DNA of 28,025 nt from Candidatus Latescibacterota bacterium. GTDB taxonomy: Bacteria > Latescibacterota > UBA2968 > UBA8231. The notes beneath the pieces were generated by a model. The model made no database searches. It worked only from the letters and a program-made list of their open reading frames with translations, and was not told where the DNA came from. Shown here in pieces: positions 1 through 8,157 of this stretch (within the stretch, counting starts at the first letter, position 1; each line of letters opens with the position of its first letter). The DNA is taken from assembly GCA_003529325.1 (NCBI GenBank), contig DPVW01000243.1:20111-48135 (forward strand). The letters run 5' to 3'. The position numbers and the translations under genes were made by a program.

Positions 1-81
1 CATATGCATCCGCCGCATCGTAACCTTATGACGTTCAGTCTTTTCTGCCGACGCTTCGTACTCCGTTAGGGAGGTGCAGCT

Positions 82-1170
82 ATGCCGAGTCTCGTAGAAC
101 GAAGTGGCACTCTCTTTCCCACAGCTGTCGTCGGTTCTCTGCCGCGACCCGACTACGTTCGAGAAATCGTCGTCGATGGTTGGCGCGGAGAAGGCTGGGA
201 GCGCCATCTCGACGCCGGTGTCTGTTACGCCATCAGCGTGCAGGAGGCGGCGGGCATCGATGTCATCTCCGATGGCGAGTGGCGGCGGGCTTCCTACATC
301 GGCATCATCGCCGAGATGGCCCATGGTTTCGAGTTGGGTTATGCACCGGACGGCCGACCATGGACGGTGGTAACGGGCGAAGTGACATCGAAGGCGACGG
401 GTGTCATCGCCGACGAGATCGCCTTTGTCAGAGGACGGACGAATCGCCTGATCAAGGCGACTCTACCGTCACCCGCCCTGCTGGCGGAACGTATGTGGGA
501 CCCCGAACGGTCGTCGTCGGTCTACGAATCGCCGCGTGCCTTCGCCGAGGCCGTCGTGCCCTTGTTGCGGGCCGAAGCGGCGCTGGTCGCCAAGGCGGGT
601 GCCGACATGATCCAGGTCGATGATCCACATCTGTGTCTGCTCGTCGATCCGGAGGTGCGCGCCCAGTACGATGACGAATGGGATGGCGCCGATGCGGAGG
701 CGGAGTTTTCCGCGGATATGGACAATGAGGTTCTCGCCGACGTGGGAGATGATGTCATACGCGCCGTGCACCTGTGTCGTCGAGCGGGTGCCCGCGTCCG
801 CGGGGAGGCTTACCACTCCGGAGACTACGATCACATCGTCAAAGATCTGGCCCGTCTGCAGACCGACCATCTCACCCTCGAGTTTTCCAGCCCAGGCGCC
901 GGTGATGTCAATGTCCTCGAACAGTTGCCCGACGACCTCGAGATCGGTCTCGGGTGTGTCAGTGTTCATCCCGGGGAGGTGGATGACTCGGACGCGATCG
1001 TTGAACGTGTCGAGCAGGCGATAGAAGTCGTCGGTGCCGAGCGTATCGCGCTCAATCCGGATTGTGGCTTCGCCCCGGGATCCGCCGCGCGTGTCGATCT
1101 GGACGAGGTCTACCAGAAGCTGCGCTACCAGACCGAAGCGGCCAAACGTCTGCGCGAGATCTATGCCTGA
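82..1170 (+). CDS. MetE-like (cobalamin-independent methionine synthase C-terminal fold) methyltransferase
   Basis: The 362-residue protein matches the C-terminal catalytic barrel of cobalamin-independent methionine synthase, which moves a methyl group to a zinc-bound thiolate. The zinc ligand pattern is visible: an H-x-C pair in IRAVHLCRR, a Glu in LEFSSPG, and a late Cys in NPDCGF. The N-terminal MetE domain is absent, so this is a core-only homologue, as in archaeal MetE-like proteins and many uncharacterised bacterial paralogues. The methyl donor and thiol acceptor cannot be told from sequence. The ATG is preceded by AGGGAGGTG at 69-77, an excellent ribosome binding site. No partner gene is visible to the left. 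Its 3' end overlaps the convergent esterase gene by ten bases. It could be a true methionine synthase or a methyltransferase for another thiol. Confidence 0.85.
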   Translation: MPSLVERSGTLFPTAVVGSLPRPDYVREIVVDGWRGEGWERHLDAGVCYAISVQEAAGIDVISDGEWRRASYIGIIAEMAHGFELGYAPDGRPWTVVTGEVTSKATGVIADEIAFVRGRTNRLIKATLPSPALLAERMWDPERSSSVYESPRAFAEAVVPLLRAEAALVAKAGADMIQVDDPHLCLLVDPEVRAQYDDEWDGADAEAEFSADMDNEVLADVGDDVIRAVHLCRRAGARVRGEAYHSGDYDHIVKDLARLQTDHLTLEFSSPGAGDVNVLEQLPDDLEIGLGCVSVHPGEVDDSDAIVERVEQAIEVVGAERIALNPDCGFAPGSAARVDLDEVYQKLRYQTEAAKRLREIYA

Positions 1171-3041
1171 GAGGCGGTGCCGCTCCTAATGACCGGTCGC
1201 TGTGGCCCACGCGCGCCGTCGATGAGGGGCATGGGAGCCGACAGTCTTTTCAGATCAGGTAAGTCGAATTCGGCGAGCAAGCCAAAACAGAATAACTCGG
1301 CATAGTTCGCGTAGCTGCGAGGCAGGTCGACGAGCCGGTCGAGAGAATCGAGGGCACCATAGGTAATAAGGCCTGCGAATCGGGAGGGCTCAAGTGCCGT
1401 CGCCAACTGCGCGACAACGGGCATGGATAGACCCCCGGCGCGCAGGTGCACCGCTGCACACTGGTAACGTTTCCGCACCCACAAGGCTAGAGCCAACAGC
1501 TGCGCCGTCTGGATTCCGAGAGGCCGTAGTCCGGCACAGGCCAGCAGCATCGGATGCTGAAAAGTCGTGTCAGCTTCACCCGTGCCGAACAGGTCGATGC
1601 TGACGACCCGCCGCCCCTCGTCAACCGCCGCCAGACTGGCAGTTCCGGCTCGACCGGCGTCGCTGATGACGATCTCCGTGCCACCCCGGACGCCGGTTGA
1701 GGGTGCAATGGTTGTCGCCGGAATCAGCCACGGTCCGACGTTGAGCACATGCTGCTCGCAGATCATCCCCCCTCGTTGTACAGCAGCCCCTTTCGTCGTC
1801 GCCTGCACCTTGTCGTAACGTGGAAGACGCAGCAGCTGTCGCAGTCGTGTGCGGGCTGCTGCTGGTCGCAGCGGTTGGCGTCGTTGCCGTTGACGGCGAA
1901 TCCCTTGCAGCTGCTGCAAGGCCAGAGAGTGCAGTGTGGCGTTGTCAGCGGGCAGGCCGACGTTCAACTCGGCCTCGGTCAGCAGCTCGTCGGCATAGGG
2001 CAGGTCCTGCTCAGATGTCTCCAGACCGAAGTGTTTGTTGAGGAATCGGTAGAGCTGGCTGCGGTTGTCGGCTTCGTAGTTGTGCGTGCCCGGGTCCGTG
2101 TTGTCGTACAGCTCCAGGTTCGCACCGGCGCCGAGCAGTTCGAAGACCTTTTTGGCCGGTCGGTAGATGGATACACGAGTGCGTTTGGTCTGAAAGCAAC
2201 AATCGTCGTTGCGGTTATAGATCAGCAACGTGGGGCGTGGGGCAAACATGCCGGTGAGCACGTCATAGTCGGCGACACTGCACATGTCATTCGGACACTG
2301 TTCCAGGTCGCCGATATCCTGCGGGCAACCGCGACGCTGCCACATCGCCGAATAGCCGGCAACGGGAACCACGACCTTGATCCGTTCATCCAGAGCGGAG
2401 AGGATCCCCGTCTGCCAGCCACCACCTGACAGACCGGTCATCGCCACACGTTTCGGATCCGCATGGCGGTGGGCGAGCAGGACGTCGAGACCCCGCTTCA
2501 TCAGCAGATAGAAAACACCGATGCCAGCGACACCGCACAGGTCCAAGAGTGCGATGCGCAGATGTTCGACATCGGCGTTGAGTTCTCCCATGCCGATGAA
2601 TTCGGTATTGAGTGCCAGCATCCCGCGTTTGGCGAGGTTGATGCATCGCGCCTGTTTGTAGTCCATCGCTTTGCCACCGGCATGGTGGCCATTCGGATTG
2701 AGGACGACGGGCACCTTGCCCCGCAACCCGGTCGGTTCGTAGAGCAGCGCCGGCACCCACAGACCAGGATATCCTTCATATCGAAGTTTGCGTATACGGT
2801 AGCCCGGGCCCGCACCGATCGTGCCCCGCCACTGCACTTTCGGGGGTTTGGTAAGCAATCCTTTCGGGTGCCCCTCAAAAAAGAGTTCCAGCAGCTCGGC
2901 ACGGGTCTGGTTGGCGCGCCGATGCCAGGCGGCAGCCGTCGTCAACCTGTCGAGTCGGGGCAGGGCTTCGTCGAGGATGTCGAGCCAGGCCTTGTTGGCG
3001 GCACGCTTGCCAAGCAGTTGGCGGGAGAACAGGCGTTGCAT
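1161..3041 (-). CDS. Two-domain alpha/beta hydrolase, acetyl-xylan-esterase-like
   Basis: The protein has 626 residues. Residues about 80-345 form an alpha/beta hydrolase of the AXE1/dienelactone-hydrolase type. The nucleophile is Ser205 in MTGLSGGGWQ, with Asp279 or Asp280 in YNRNDDCC and His320 in PGTHNYE completing the triad. Residues about 400-620 look like a second hydrolase-like fold without a recognisable GxSxG, so probably a degenerate or structural half. No signal peptide is visible, so it should act in the cytoplasm, probably removing acetyl or other ester groups from sugars; the substrate is inferred. It follows the radical SAM gene by nine bases on the same strand and is probably co-transcribed with it. 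The start is the ATG at 3041; the Shine-Dalgarno is weak (AAAG). Confidence 0.85.
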   Translation of the reverse strand: MQRLFSRQLLGKRAANKAWLDILDEALPRLDRLTTAAAWHRRANQTRAELLELFFEGHPKGLLTKPPKVQWRGTIGAGPGYRIRKLRYEGYPGLWVPALLYEPTGLRGKVPVVLNPNGHHAGGKAMDYKQARCINLAKRGMLALNTEFIGMGELNADVEHLRIALLDLCGVAGIGVFYLLMKRGLDVLLAHRHADPKRVAMTGLSGGGWQTGILSALDERIKVVVPVAGYSAMWQRRGCPQDIGDLEQCPNDMCSVADYDVLTGMFAPRPTLLIYNRNDDCCFQTKRTRVSIYRPAKKVFELLGAGANLELYDNTDPGTHNYEADNRSQLYRFLNKHFGLETSEQDLPYADELLTEAELNVGLPADNATLHSLALQQLQGIRRQRQRRQPLRPAAARTRLRQLLRLPRYDKVQATTKGAAVQRGGMICEQHVLNVGPWLIPATTIAPSTGVRGGTEIVISDAGRAGTASLAAVDEGRRVVSIDLFGTGEADTTFQHPMLLACAGLRPLGIQTAQLLALALWVRKRYQCAAVHLRAGGLSMPVVAQLATALEPSRFAGLITYGALDSLDRLVDLPRSYANYAELFCFGLLAEFDLPDLKRLSAPMPLIDGARGPQRPVIRSGTASQA

Positions 3042-3050
3042 GTCGAGTCT

Positions 3051-3914
3051 TTAAGGTGAGAGGAAACGTCCGGCAAAACCGTCGATGTTGACGCCCACAT
3101 GTCCAGGTAGATGTCTTCGGGCGAGATCGATCATGCGATCACGATAAGCAATTGTGACACTGGCGGGATCGATGGCGGCCATGGCCCTTGGCAATGCGGT
3201 GCGGTTCGTGCGCGCCCCGCCAGTGGAGCCGTCGCCGCCAATAAAGTGGTCGATGACCACCGCGTCGGCGTGGTCGGCAATGCGGGCGAAGAAGGCGTCG
3301 GGCTCGTCGATGGGGAGCAGGGGGGCGACGGTGATGACGACACGCAACCCAGCGTCGCGCAACGCGGCAGCGGCGGCGAAGCGTCGGGCCACGGTGCTTG
3401 CCGGTGGTGGCAAACCGGGCAGCTTGTCACGATCGCTCTCGATGGACAGATGTACGCGAACAGCGCAGCGACTGTCCAACTCGACGAGGAGATCGGAGTA
3501 CTCTGTCACCAAGTGGCTGTGGGTCTGCACAATCAGTTCGTCGGGAGGGGCATCGGCCATGGCCTCCAGCAGGGATTGTGTGATGCGGAACTTTCGCTCC
3601 TGGGGCACGAAAGGGTCCGTGGAACTGGACATAAAGATCGAGAAGAGGCCCTGCCGATGTGCCCAACGACGCTCGGCCTCGACCCGCTCGCTGTATCGTT
3701 GTGCGGCATTCACGCGCACTTCGAGGAACGATCCCCAGGGCCGCCCACGTGTGAGAAGTCCATTGTGGCGCACGTAGCAGCCGACACCGCAGAGGGCTGA
3801 GCCATAGGAGCAGCCACGGTAGGGCTGCAGGGAGTGGGACGCGACGGTGCGGAGAAACCCACTGGTGCGCGTCAGGATGCTGCGTACGGGGGTCTGGCTG
3901 ACTTCGACTGCCAT
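3051..3914 (-). CDS. Radical SAM protein, SplB/Rv2578c-like, with unusual cysteine spacing
   Basis: The 287-residue protein resembles the spore-photoproduct-lyase-like radical SAM group: an early PYRGC segment, a central SSSTDPFVPQE segment, then strands ending in VQTHS, VHLSIES and VITVAPLLP. The cluster cysteines would be Cys35, Cys42 and Cys46, spaced C-x6-C-x3-C rather than the usual C-x3-C-x2-C. Real SplB repairs spore DNA, but nothing here suggests spores, so the substrate is unknown. A TTG two codons upstream (3920) is an alternative start; the ATG at 3914 is preferred. There is no Shine-Dalgarno, and an intrinsic terminator ends nine bases upstream, so expression may rely on read-through from the 66-residue gene or a promoter inside it. 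Confidence 0.8.
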   Translation of the reverse strand: MAVEVSQTPVRSILTRTSGFLRTVASHSLQPYRGCSYGSALCGVGCYVRHNGLLTRGRPWGSFLEVRVNAAQRYSERVEAERRWAHRQGLFSIFMSSSTDPFVPQERKFRITQSLLEAMADAPPDELIVQTHSHLVTEYSDLLVELDSRCAVRVHLSIESDRDKLPGLPPPASTVARRFAAAAALRDAGLRVVITVAPLLPIDEPDAFFARIADHADAVVIDHFIGGDGSTGGARTNRTALPRAMAAIDPASVTIAYRDRMIDLARRHLPGHVGVNIDGFAGRFLSP

Positions 3915-3923
3915 GATCAATCT

Positions 3924-3960
3924 AAAAAAAGGGCGCCGGCATATGGCCAGCGCCCCAAAA
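3924..3960 (-). terminator. Rho-independent terminator of the 66-residue protein gene
   Basis: Read on the minus strand, a ten-pair GC-rich stem (GGGCGCTGGC against GCCGGCGCCC, one G-U pair) closes a five-base loop CATAT and is followed by seven T. It lies 25 bases past the stop of the small protein gene. It also ends nine bases before the radical SAM start codon, so it separates the two genes or acts as an attenuator. Confidence 0.9.
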
Positions 3961-3984
3961 GTCTGTATCTGCAGCGACCGCGCG

Positions 3985-4185
3985 CTACTTGTTGGAGCGC
4001 TTCAGGACCGGGAGACCATTCTTGCTCTCAGCTACTTCATACCCTTCAGGAACGGCGTCGATTGCACCTTCCTTGGCTTCTTTGCCGAAGAAGTAGATGG
4101 TTTGCGAGTTCCCATTCTTCAACTGCGTGGTCCGTTGGTGCAACAGGTAGGACTTTCCCTTTGAGTTCGTGAAGGAAAACGGCAT
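3985..4185 (-). CDS. Conserved 66-residue small protein of unknown function
   Basis: The start is set by AAAGGAG at 4194-4200, eight bases before the ATG at 4185. Upstream in-frame codons have no such signal, so the longer 104-residue reading is rejected. The product begins MPFSFTNSKGK and carries QTIYFF, then DAVPEGYEV, then GLPVLKR near the end. I recognise this pattern from a widespread family of short bacterial hypothetical proteins with no assigned function. It is basic, has no membrane segment or signal peptide, and is probably cytoplasmic. It is monocistronic, with its own leader and a strong terminator, which suggests substantial independent expression. Confidence 0.85.
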   Translation of the reverse strand: MPFSFTNSKGKSYLLHQRTTQLKNGNSQTIYFFGKEAKEGAIDAVPEGYEVAESKNGLPVLKRSNK

Positions 4186-4385
4186 GTGGAGGGCTCCTTT
4201 CGTGGAGTGACAGTTACCGGCTCGTAGAATCCGGTGTTGGTATTGCTTAAGTCGTCCCTGCAATAATACCGACAATCTCGAAAATTGGCCATGTACCATG
4301 TGGCAGATGTCGAAATCTTGACATGTCCATCACCTCCCCCCACCATGTACAGTCCTTTAGACCCCTACCGTCTCGGAGTTCACCT
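4186..4385. promoter_or_regulatory. Divergent intergenic region between the small protein gene and the Nudix operon
   Basis: About 200 bases without a gene, between divergent starts, so promoters for both sides must lie here. On the minus strand TATTAT (4263-4268) is a reasonable -10 box, but no good -35 lies 16-18 bases upstream. On the plus strand TTGACA (4318-4323) is a perfect -35 hexamer with no clear -10 at normal spacing. An eight-base palindrome GACATGTC (4320-4327) overlaps it and could be an operator. A small inverted repeat, ACCGG with CCGGT (4216-4235), lies in the small gene's leader. GGAG at 4375-4378 serves the Nudix start. Confidence 0.4.
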
Positions 4386-5165
4386 GTGACAGATATGCCT
4401 GACGTTCTGCCTGCCACCGAGAATCCCTTCGGTGGCATCCTGCCGCAAGCCGACAGTCTCGATGCCGATCCGGAGCGCTTCGCCCAGCGTCTGCAGCACT
4501 CGATCGACACCTGGCGTGAAGGCGGTTACCGCGTCGTCTGGTTAGAGGTGCCGATCGAACGGGCGGCACTGATCCCCGTAGCCGTCACCGCCGGCTTCGG
4601 CTTCCATCATAGCAACGTCGAGTATCTGATGCTGACCTTGCAGCTGGAACAGGGAGCTTTCGTGCCAGCCTATTCGACGCATTACATCGGCGCCGGTGGG
4701 GTGGCCATCAATGACCGTGACGAATTGCTCGTCGTGCGCGAGCGCTACCACCGCGACCCGAAGAGACCACCTCGCTTCAAGCTACCCGGTGGGGCACTGC
4801 ACCAAGGCGAGCACCTCGCCGATGGGGTCGTGCGCGAAGTTCTCGAAGAGACGGGGGTGCACACGCGCTTCGATGCCCTCGTCTGTTTCCGTCACTGGCA
4901 CGGGTATCGCCACGGCAAGTCGGATATCTATTTCGTCTGTCGTCTCAAGCCCTTGAGCGAAGAGATCACGATTGAGGCGGAGGAGATCGCCGAGAGTCGC
5001 TGGATGCCGGTGCAGGAGTATCTCGACGCAGAGCAGGTGAGTGGCTTCAACAAGCAGATCGTACTCGCGGCGCGAAATTCCCCCGGGTTTGCTTCCACCG
5101 ACATTGCCGATCACGACGATAAATCCCGCTTCGAGTTCTTCAGGCCACTCCTCGAGGACTCATAG
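4386..5165 (+). CDS. Nudix hydrolase of the NUDT6 type (pre-Nudix domain plus Nudix domain)
   Basis: Residues 1-100 match the pre-Nudix domain of the NUDT6/plant NUDX group: NPFGGILP, a DTWREGGYRVVWLEVPI run, and GFGFHHSNVEYLML. Residues about 105-240 form the Nudix domain. The complete box G-x5-E-x7-REVLEETGV is present in GGALHQGEHLADG and what follows, so magnesium-dependent cleavage of a nucleoside diphosphate linked to another group is expected. Substrates of this group vary (NADH, ADP-ribose, CoA), so none is assigned. The GTG start at 4386 has GGAG seven bases upstream. The ATG at 4323 has no ribosome binding site and adds a low-quality tail; the ATG at 4395 lies too far from GGAG. It is the first gene of a polycistron, with the sulfatase starting two bases after its stop. 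Confidence 0.9.
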   Translation: MTDMPDVLPATENPFGGILPQADSLDADPERFAQRLQHSIDTWREGGYRVVWLEVPIERAALIPVAVTAGFGFHHSNVEYLMLTLQLEQGAFVPAYSTHYIGAGGVAINDRDELLVVRERYHRDPKRPPRFKLPGGALHQGEHLADGVVREVLEETGVHTRFDALVCFRHWHGYRHGKSDIYFVCRLKPLSEEITIEAEEIAESRWMPVQEYLDAEQVSGFNKQIVLAARNSPGFASTDIADHDDKSRFEFFRPLLEDS

Positions 5166-5167
5166 GG

Positions 5168-6553
5168 ATGGCACAGCGTCCCAATCTGTTGCTACTGATG
5201 ACGGACCAGCAGCGTGCTGACGCATTGGGTTGTGCCGGGGGCTGGGTGCGCACGCCAACACTCGATCGATTGGCGGCGGAAGGGGTTCGATTCAGCAACT
5301 GTGTCACCAATTCCCCTGTCTGCATCCCCGCACGGCTGAGTCTGGCGACGGGGCTGTACCCGCACAATACCTGGGTCTGGGACAATCAGGGACATACCCT
5401 CGACCCGGAGTCCCCCACGTGGATGCGCCACGTGCGCGACGCCGGCTACAGGACCTCGCTGTTCGGCAAGACGCATCTGCATCCGCACTCCGGAGACCTG
5501 CGCGAGCGGGAGTCGCTGATGCATGCCTATGGCCTCGACGATGTCGACGAAATCGGCGGACCCCGGGCAAGTGAACGGGTGTTGTCGCACATGACGGCAC
5601 GCTGGCAGGAGCTTGGGTTGTGGGAGGCGTATCGTGCCGACATACGCGATCGGTTTGCCACCAAGCCGCACGTTGCGCGACCCTCTCCCTTGCCTGTCGA
5701 CGAATACGCCGACGCCTATGTAGGGCGTCGGGCACGGGAGTATCTGGCGGCGTATGACCGCGCCGAACCATGGTGTTGCTGGGTGAGCTTCGGCGGTCCC
5801 CACGAACCCTGGGATACACCAGAGTCGTTTGCAAGTCTCTACGACCCCGCCGACATGCCCGAGGCTGCACCTCTGCCGGAGTGGACGCGAGAGGAGAGCC
5901 GCCCCCGGGGCTATCTGCATGAAAGGTTGTCTCAACCTCCCGAACTGGAGCCGGGGGACACGGCGGCGATGCGTGCCAATTATGCTGGCAATGTGACACT
6001 CATCGATGCGCAGATCGGCGCCATCCTGGATACGATCGAGGCGCGGGGAGAGCTCGACAATACAGTCATTGTCTGCACCTCCGACCATGGCGAGTTGAAT
6101 GGTGACTTTGGGCTGATCTACAAAAGTTGCCTGCTCGACGGCGCTGTCCGTGTGCCATTGATCGTGCGCACACCGGATACGGCGTTGGCAGGTGGGGCGA
6201 CGACGGACACACCCGCAGAATGGTTCGATGTCGGGGCAACGTTGGCGGAAGTGGCAGGTGTGAGTCTCGACTACACGCAGTTTGGCCGCTCGCTGATGCC
6301 CACGGTTGCCGACCCGACACGACCACATCGACGGGAGGCGTTCTGCGAGCACCAAGGCGAGGTGATGCTGCTCGACGAGCGGTGGAAGGGGGCCGTCAAT
6401 CGGGCGGGTCAGCTATATCTGTTGTTCGACCGTGTCGCCGATCCTCAGGAACAGGACAATCTGGCCGGCACGGGGCGGGCGGACACCGTGGAGATGGATG
6501 TTCGTCTGCGCATCCTTGAACAGATGGTGCGCACCCAGGTCCACAAGAAGTGA
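5168..6553 (+). CDS. Type I sulfatase (formylglycine-dependent), cytoplasmic
   Basis: The 461-residue protein is a member of the alkaline-phosphatase-fold sulfatases (S1). Asp13 in LMTDQQ begins the metal site. Cys52 in VCIPARLSLATG is the C-x-P-x-R cysteine converted to formylglycine. Asp306-His307 in TSDHGE and a following Lys in YKSC complete the calcium and sulfate site. The fold begins at residue 5, leaving no room for a signal peptide, so the enzyme should be cytoplasmic and act on imported sulfated compounds; the substrate is unknown. GAGGA at 5154-5158 is well placed for the ATG. It lies between the Nudix gene and the TMTC-like gene, whose GTG overlaps its TGA, so translation is coupled. 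A formylglycine-generating enzyme must be encoded elsewhere. Confidence 0.93.
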   Translation: MAQRPNLLLLMTDQQRADALGCAGGWVRTPTLDRLAAEGVRFSNCVTNSPVCIPARLSLATGLYPHNTWVWDNQGHTLDPESPTWMRHVRDAGYRTSLFGKTHLHPHSGDLRERESLMHAYGLDDVDEIGGPRASERVLSHMTARWQELGLWEAYRADIRDRFATKPHVARPSPLPVDEYADAYVGRRAREYLAAYDRAEPWCCWVSFGGPHEPWDTPESFASLYDPADMPEAAPLPEWTREESRPRGYLHERLSQPPELEPGDTAAMRANYAGNVTLIDAQIGAILDTIEARGELDNTVIVCTSDHGELNGDFGLIYKSCLLDGAVRVPLIVRTPDTALAGGATTDTPAEWFDVGATLAEVAGVSLDYTQFGRSLMPTVADPTRPHRREAFCEHQGEVMLLDERWKGAVNRAGQLYLLFDRVADPQEQDNLAGTGRADTVEMDVRLRILEQMVRTQVHKK

Positions 6554-8157
6554 CAGGTCGGTTGGCGGGGCGCACCCTCTGGGTCCTGATTGTGGCCGCC
6601 TTGCTGCCATATCTCAACGCCCTTCCCAATGACTTCACCCTCGACGACCACGGTCTCATTCTGCACAACCAGGCGGTCGTTGCCTTCGACCTGGCCACAC
6701 TCTGGGGTCAGGATTACTGGGCGGGCTATGACAGCAGTCTCCGATCCGGCCTCTACCGACCGGTAACCCTCACGAGTTTTGCCGCCGAATTCGCCCTGTT
6801 CGGTCGGCAGCCACTGGGCTATCACCTCAACAATCTGCTCTTGCATCTGCTCGTCACGCTGCTGTCATGGTCTCTGTTTCGGCGGTTCGCCGGCGCCAGC
6901 ACGGCACTGTGGGGGGCGGCGGTATTTGCCGTGTTGCCCGGACACTCGGAGGCGGTGCTCGCCATCGTCGGACGTGCCGATCTGCTGGCGACGGTGGGTT
7001 CGTTGGCCGCGTTGCTCGTCTGGACTGGCGCCGATGGCTGGCGGCGGACGCTGGGTGGGGGTTGCTGTTTCGCCCTCGCACTGCTGAGCAAGGAACAGGC
7101 CGCCGTCGTGCCCGCACTGTTGTTGTGCGTCGGCTGGCTGCAACATCGGCGGGATGGACAAGGCTGGCGTTGGCCACCCCTCGTCGCCTCGGCTGCAATT
7201 CTGGCTGTTTATCTGGGGCTGCGACAGGTCCTGCTCGGCGGCATCGCTGTGACCGAGATCCAGGCACTCGACAACCCTCTCGTCGAACTGCATGGAGCCG
7301 AGAGAGTGCTTGCAGCGCTGGCGGTGGCGTCACGTTACGCGCTGCTGCTGGTGGCGCCGGCGCGGCTGTCGGCGGACTACTCCTTTGGCGCCATCGATGT
7401 ACGCCACATGCCCACGGGAGAGATCGCCGACGGGTTGCTGCTGGTGTTGCTCGCCGGCGTCGCGACCTGGTGGTTTGTGCGTCGACCGGAGACACCGGGA
7501 TTGGCCGTCATGTGGCTGATGGTCTGCTTTGCGCCATTCGTGAATGTATTGTTCCCCATCGGCACGATTCTGGCTGAGCGAATCAGTTATGCACCGTCTG
7601 TAGGGTATGCCCTCGGTGTGGGTTGGGCCCTGGATGGGGCAAGACGACACCTGGGATATCGAGTCGTGCAGAGACTCGGGTTGGCGCTGTTGCTCGTCCT
7701 CGGTCTGCGCACGGCGGCGCGCTGCACCGACTGGCGAGATGAACTGCAGCTGTTTGGCGCTGTCGTGGCGGCCTATCCCGAAAGTGCCCGTGGTCACAAG
7801 GGGTTGGCCAAGGCACTGCAGGATGCAGGACGTGTAGCGGAGGCGGAGCAAGAGTACCGCTCGGCCATCGAAATCTATCCTCGTTTTGACACGGCACACT
7901 ACAATCTGGCAATCCTATTGCATGGAACCGCACGATACGAAGAGGCGCTGTCGCACTTTGACAAGGCGTGTGTTCTGCGACCTGAGTTTGCCGACGCGCA
8001 CCTCAACCGTGGTGTGACGCTGTCCCGGCTTGGTCGTCTGCAGGAGTCGCGACAGGCGACGCAACGTGCCGCCGAGTTGCGGCCGGAATGGGACGCGCCA
8101 CGAGTCAATCTTCAGGAAATCAACACAGCGATCGATCGCCAGGGGGAACAACGATGA
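6550..8157 (+). CDS. TMTC-like multi-spanning membrane protein with C-terminal TPR repeats (probable GT-C glycosyltransferase)
   Basis: Residues 1-395 hold many hydrophobic helices in the pattern of TMTC/GT-C proteins: an acidic pair Asp32-Asp33 in FTLDDHG in the first outer loop, GLYRPVTLTSF, QPLGYHLNNLLLHLL, and LLSKEQAAVVP. Residues about 410-515 form three TPR repeats (for example GHKGLAKALQDAG and TAHYNLAILLHG). Eukaryotic TMTC proteins transfer mannose to serine or threonine; bacterial homologues are largely untested, so lipid-linked sugar transfer at the membrane is an inference. The start is GTG at 6550 in a GTGA overlap with the sulfatase stop, and its own TGA overlaps the next ATG. 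The TPR tail may hold a protein substrate or partner. Confidence 0.85.
   Translation: MTGRLAGRTLWVLIVAALLPYLNALPNDFTLDDHGLILHNQAVVAFDLATLWGQDYWAGYDSSLRSGLYRPVTLTSFAAEFALFGRQPLGYHLNNLLLHLLVTLLSWSLFRRFAGASTALWGAAVFAVLPGHSEAVLAIVGRADLLATVGSLAALLVWTGADGWRRTLGGGCCFALALLSKEQAAVVPALLLCVGWLQHRRDGQGWRWPPLVASAAILAVYLGLRQVLLGGIAVTEIQALDNPLVELHGAERVLAALAVASRYALLLVAPARLSADYSFGAIDVRHMPTGEIADGLLLVLLAGVATWWFVRRPETPGLAVMWLMVCFAPFVNVLFPIGTILAERISYAPSVGYALGVGWALDGARRHLGYRVVQRLGLALLLVLGLRTAARCTDWRDELQLFGAVVAAYPESARGHKGLAKALQDAGRVAEAEQEYRSAIEIYPRFDTAHYNLAILLHGTARYEEALSHFDKACVLRPEFADAHLNRGVTLSRLGRLQESRQATQRAAELRPEWDAPRVNLQEINTAIDRQGEQR

Noticed and set aside
3051..3914. Radical SAM gene as the sulfatase maturase (anSME)
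   Set aside because: Spacing and surrounding motifs are SplB-like; the typical anSME start and the extra C-terminal cysteine-rich SPASM region are absent.
4386..5165. Nudix start at ATG 4323
   Set aside because: No ribosome binding site, and the extra 21 residues are unlike the family; GTG 4386 has GGAG at good spacing.
5192..6355. 387-codon minus-strand open frame
   Set aside because: Antisense shadow of the first sulfatase in high-GC sequence, with no recognisable domain.
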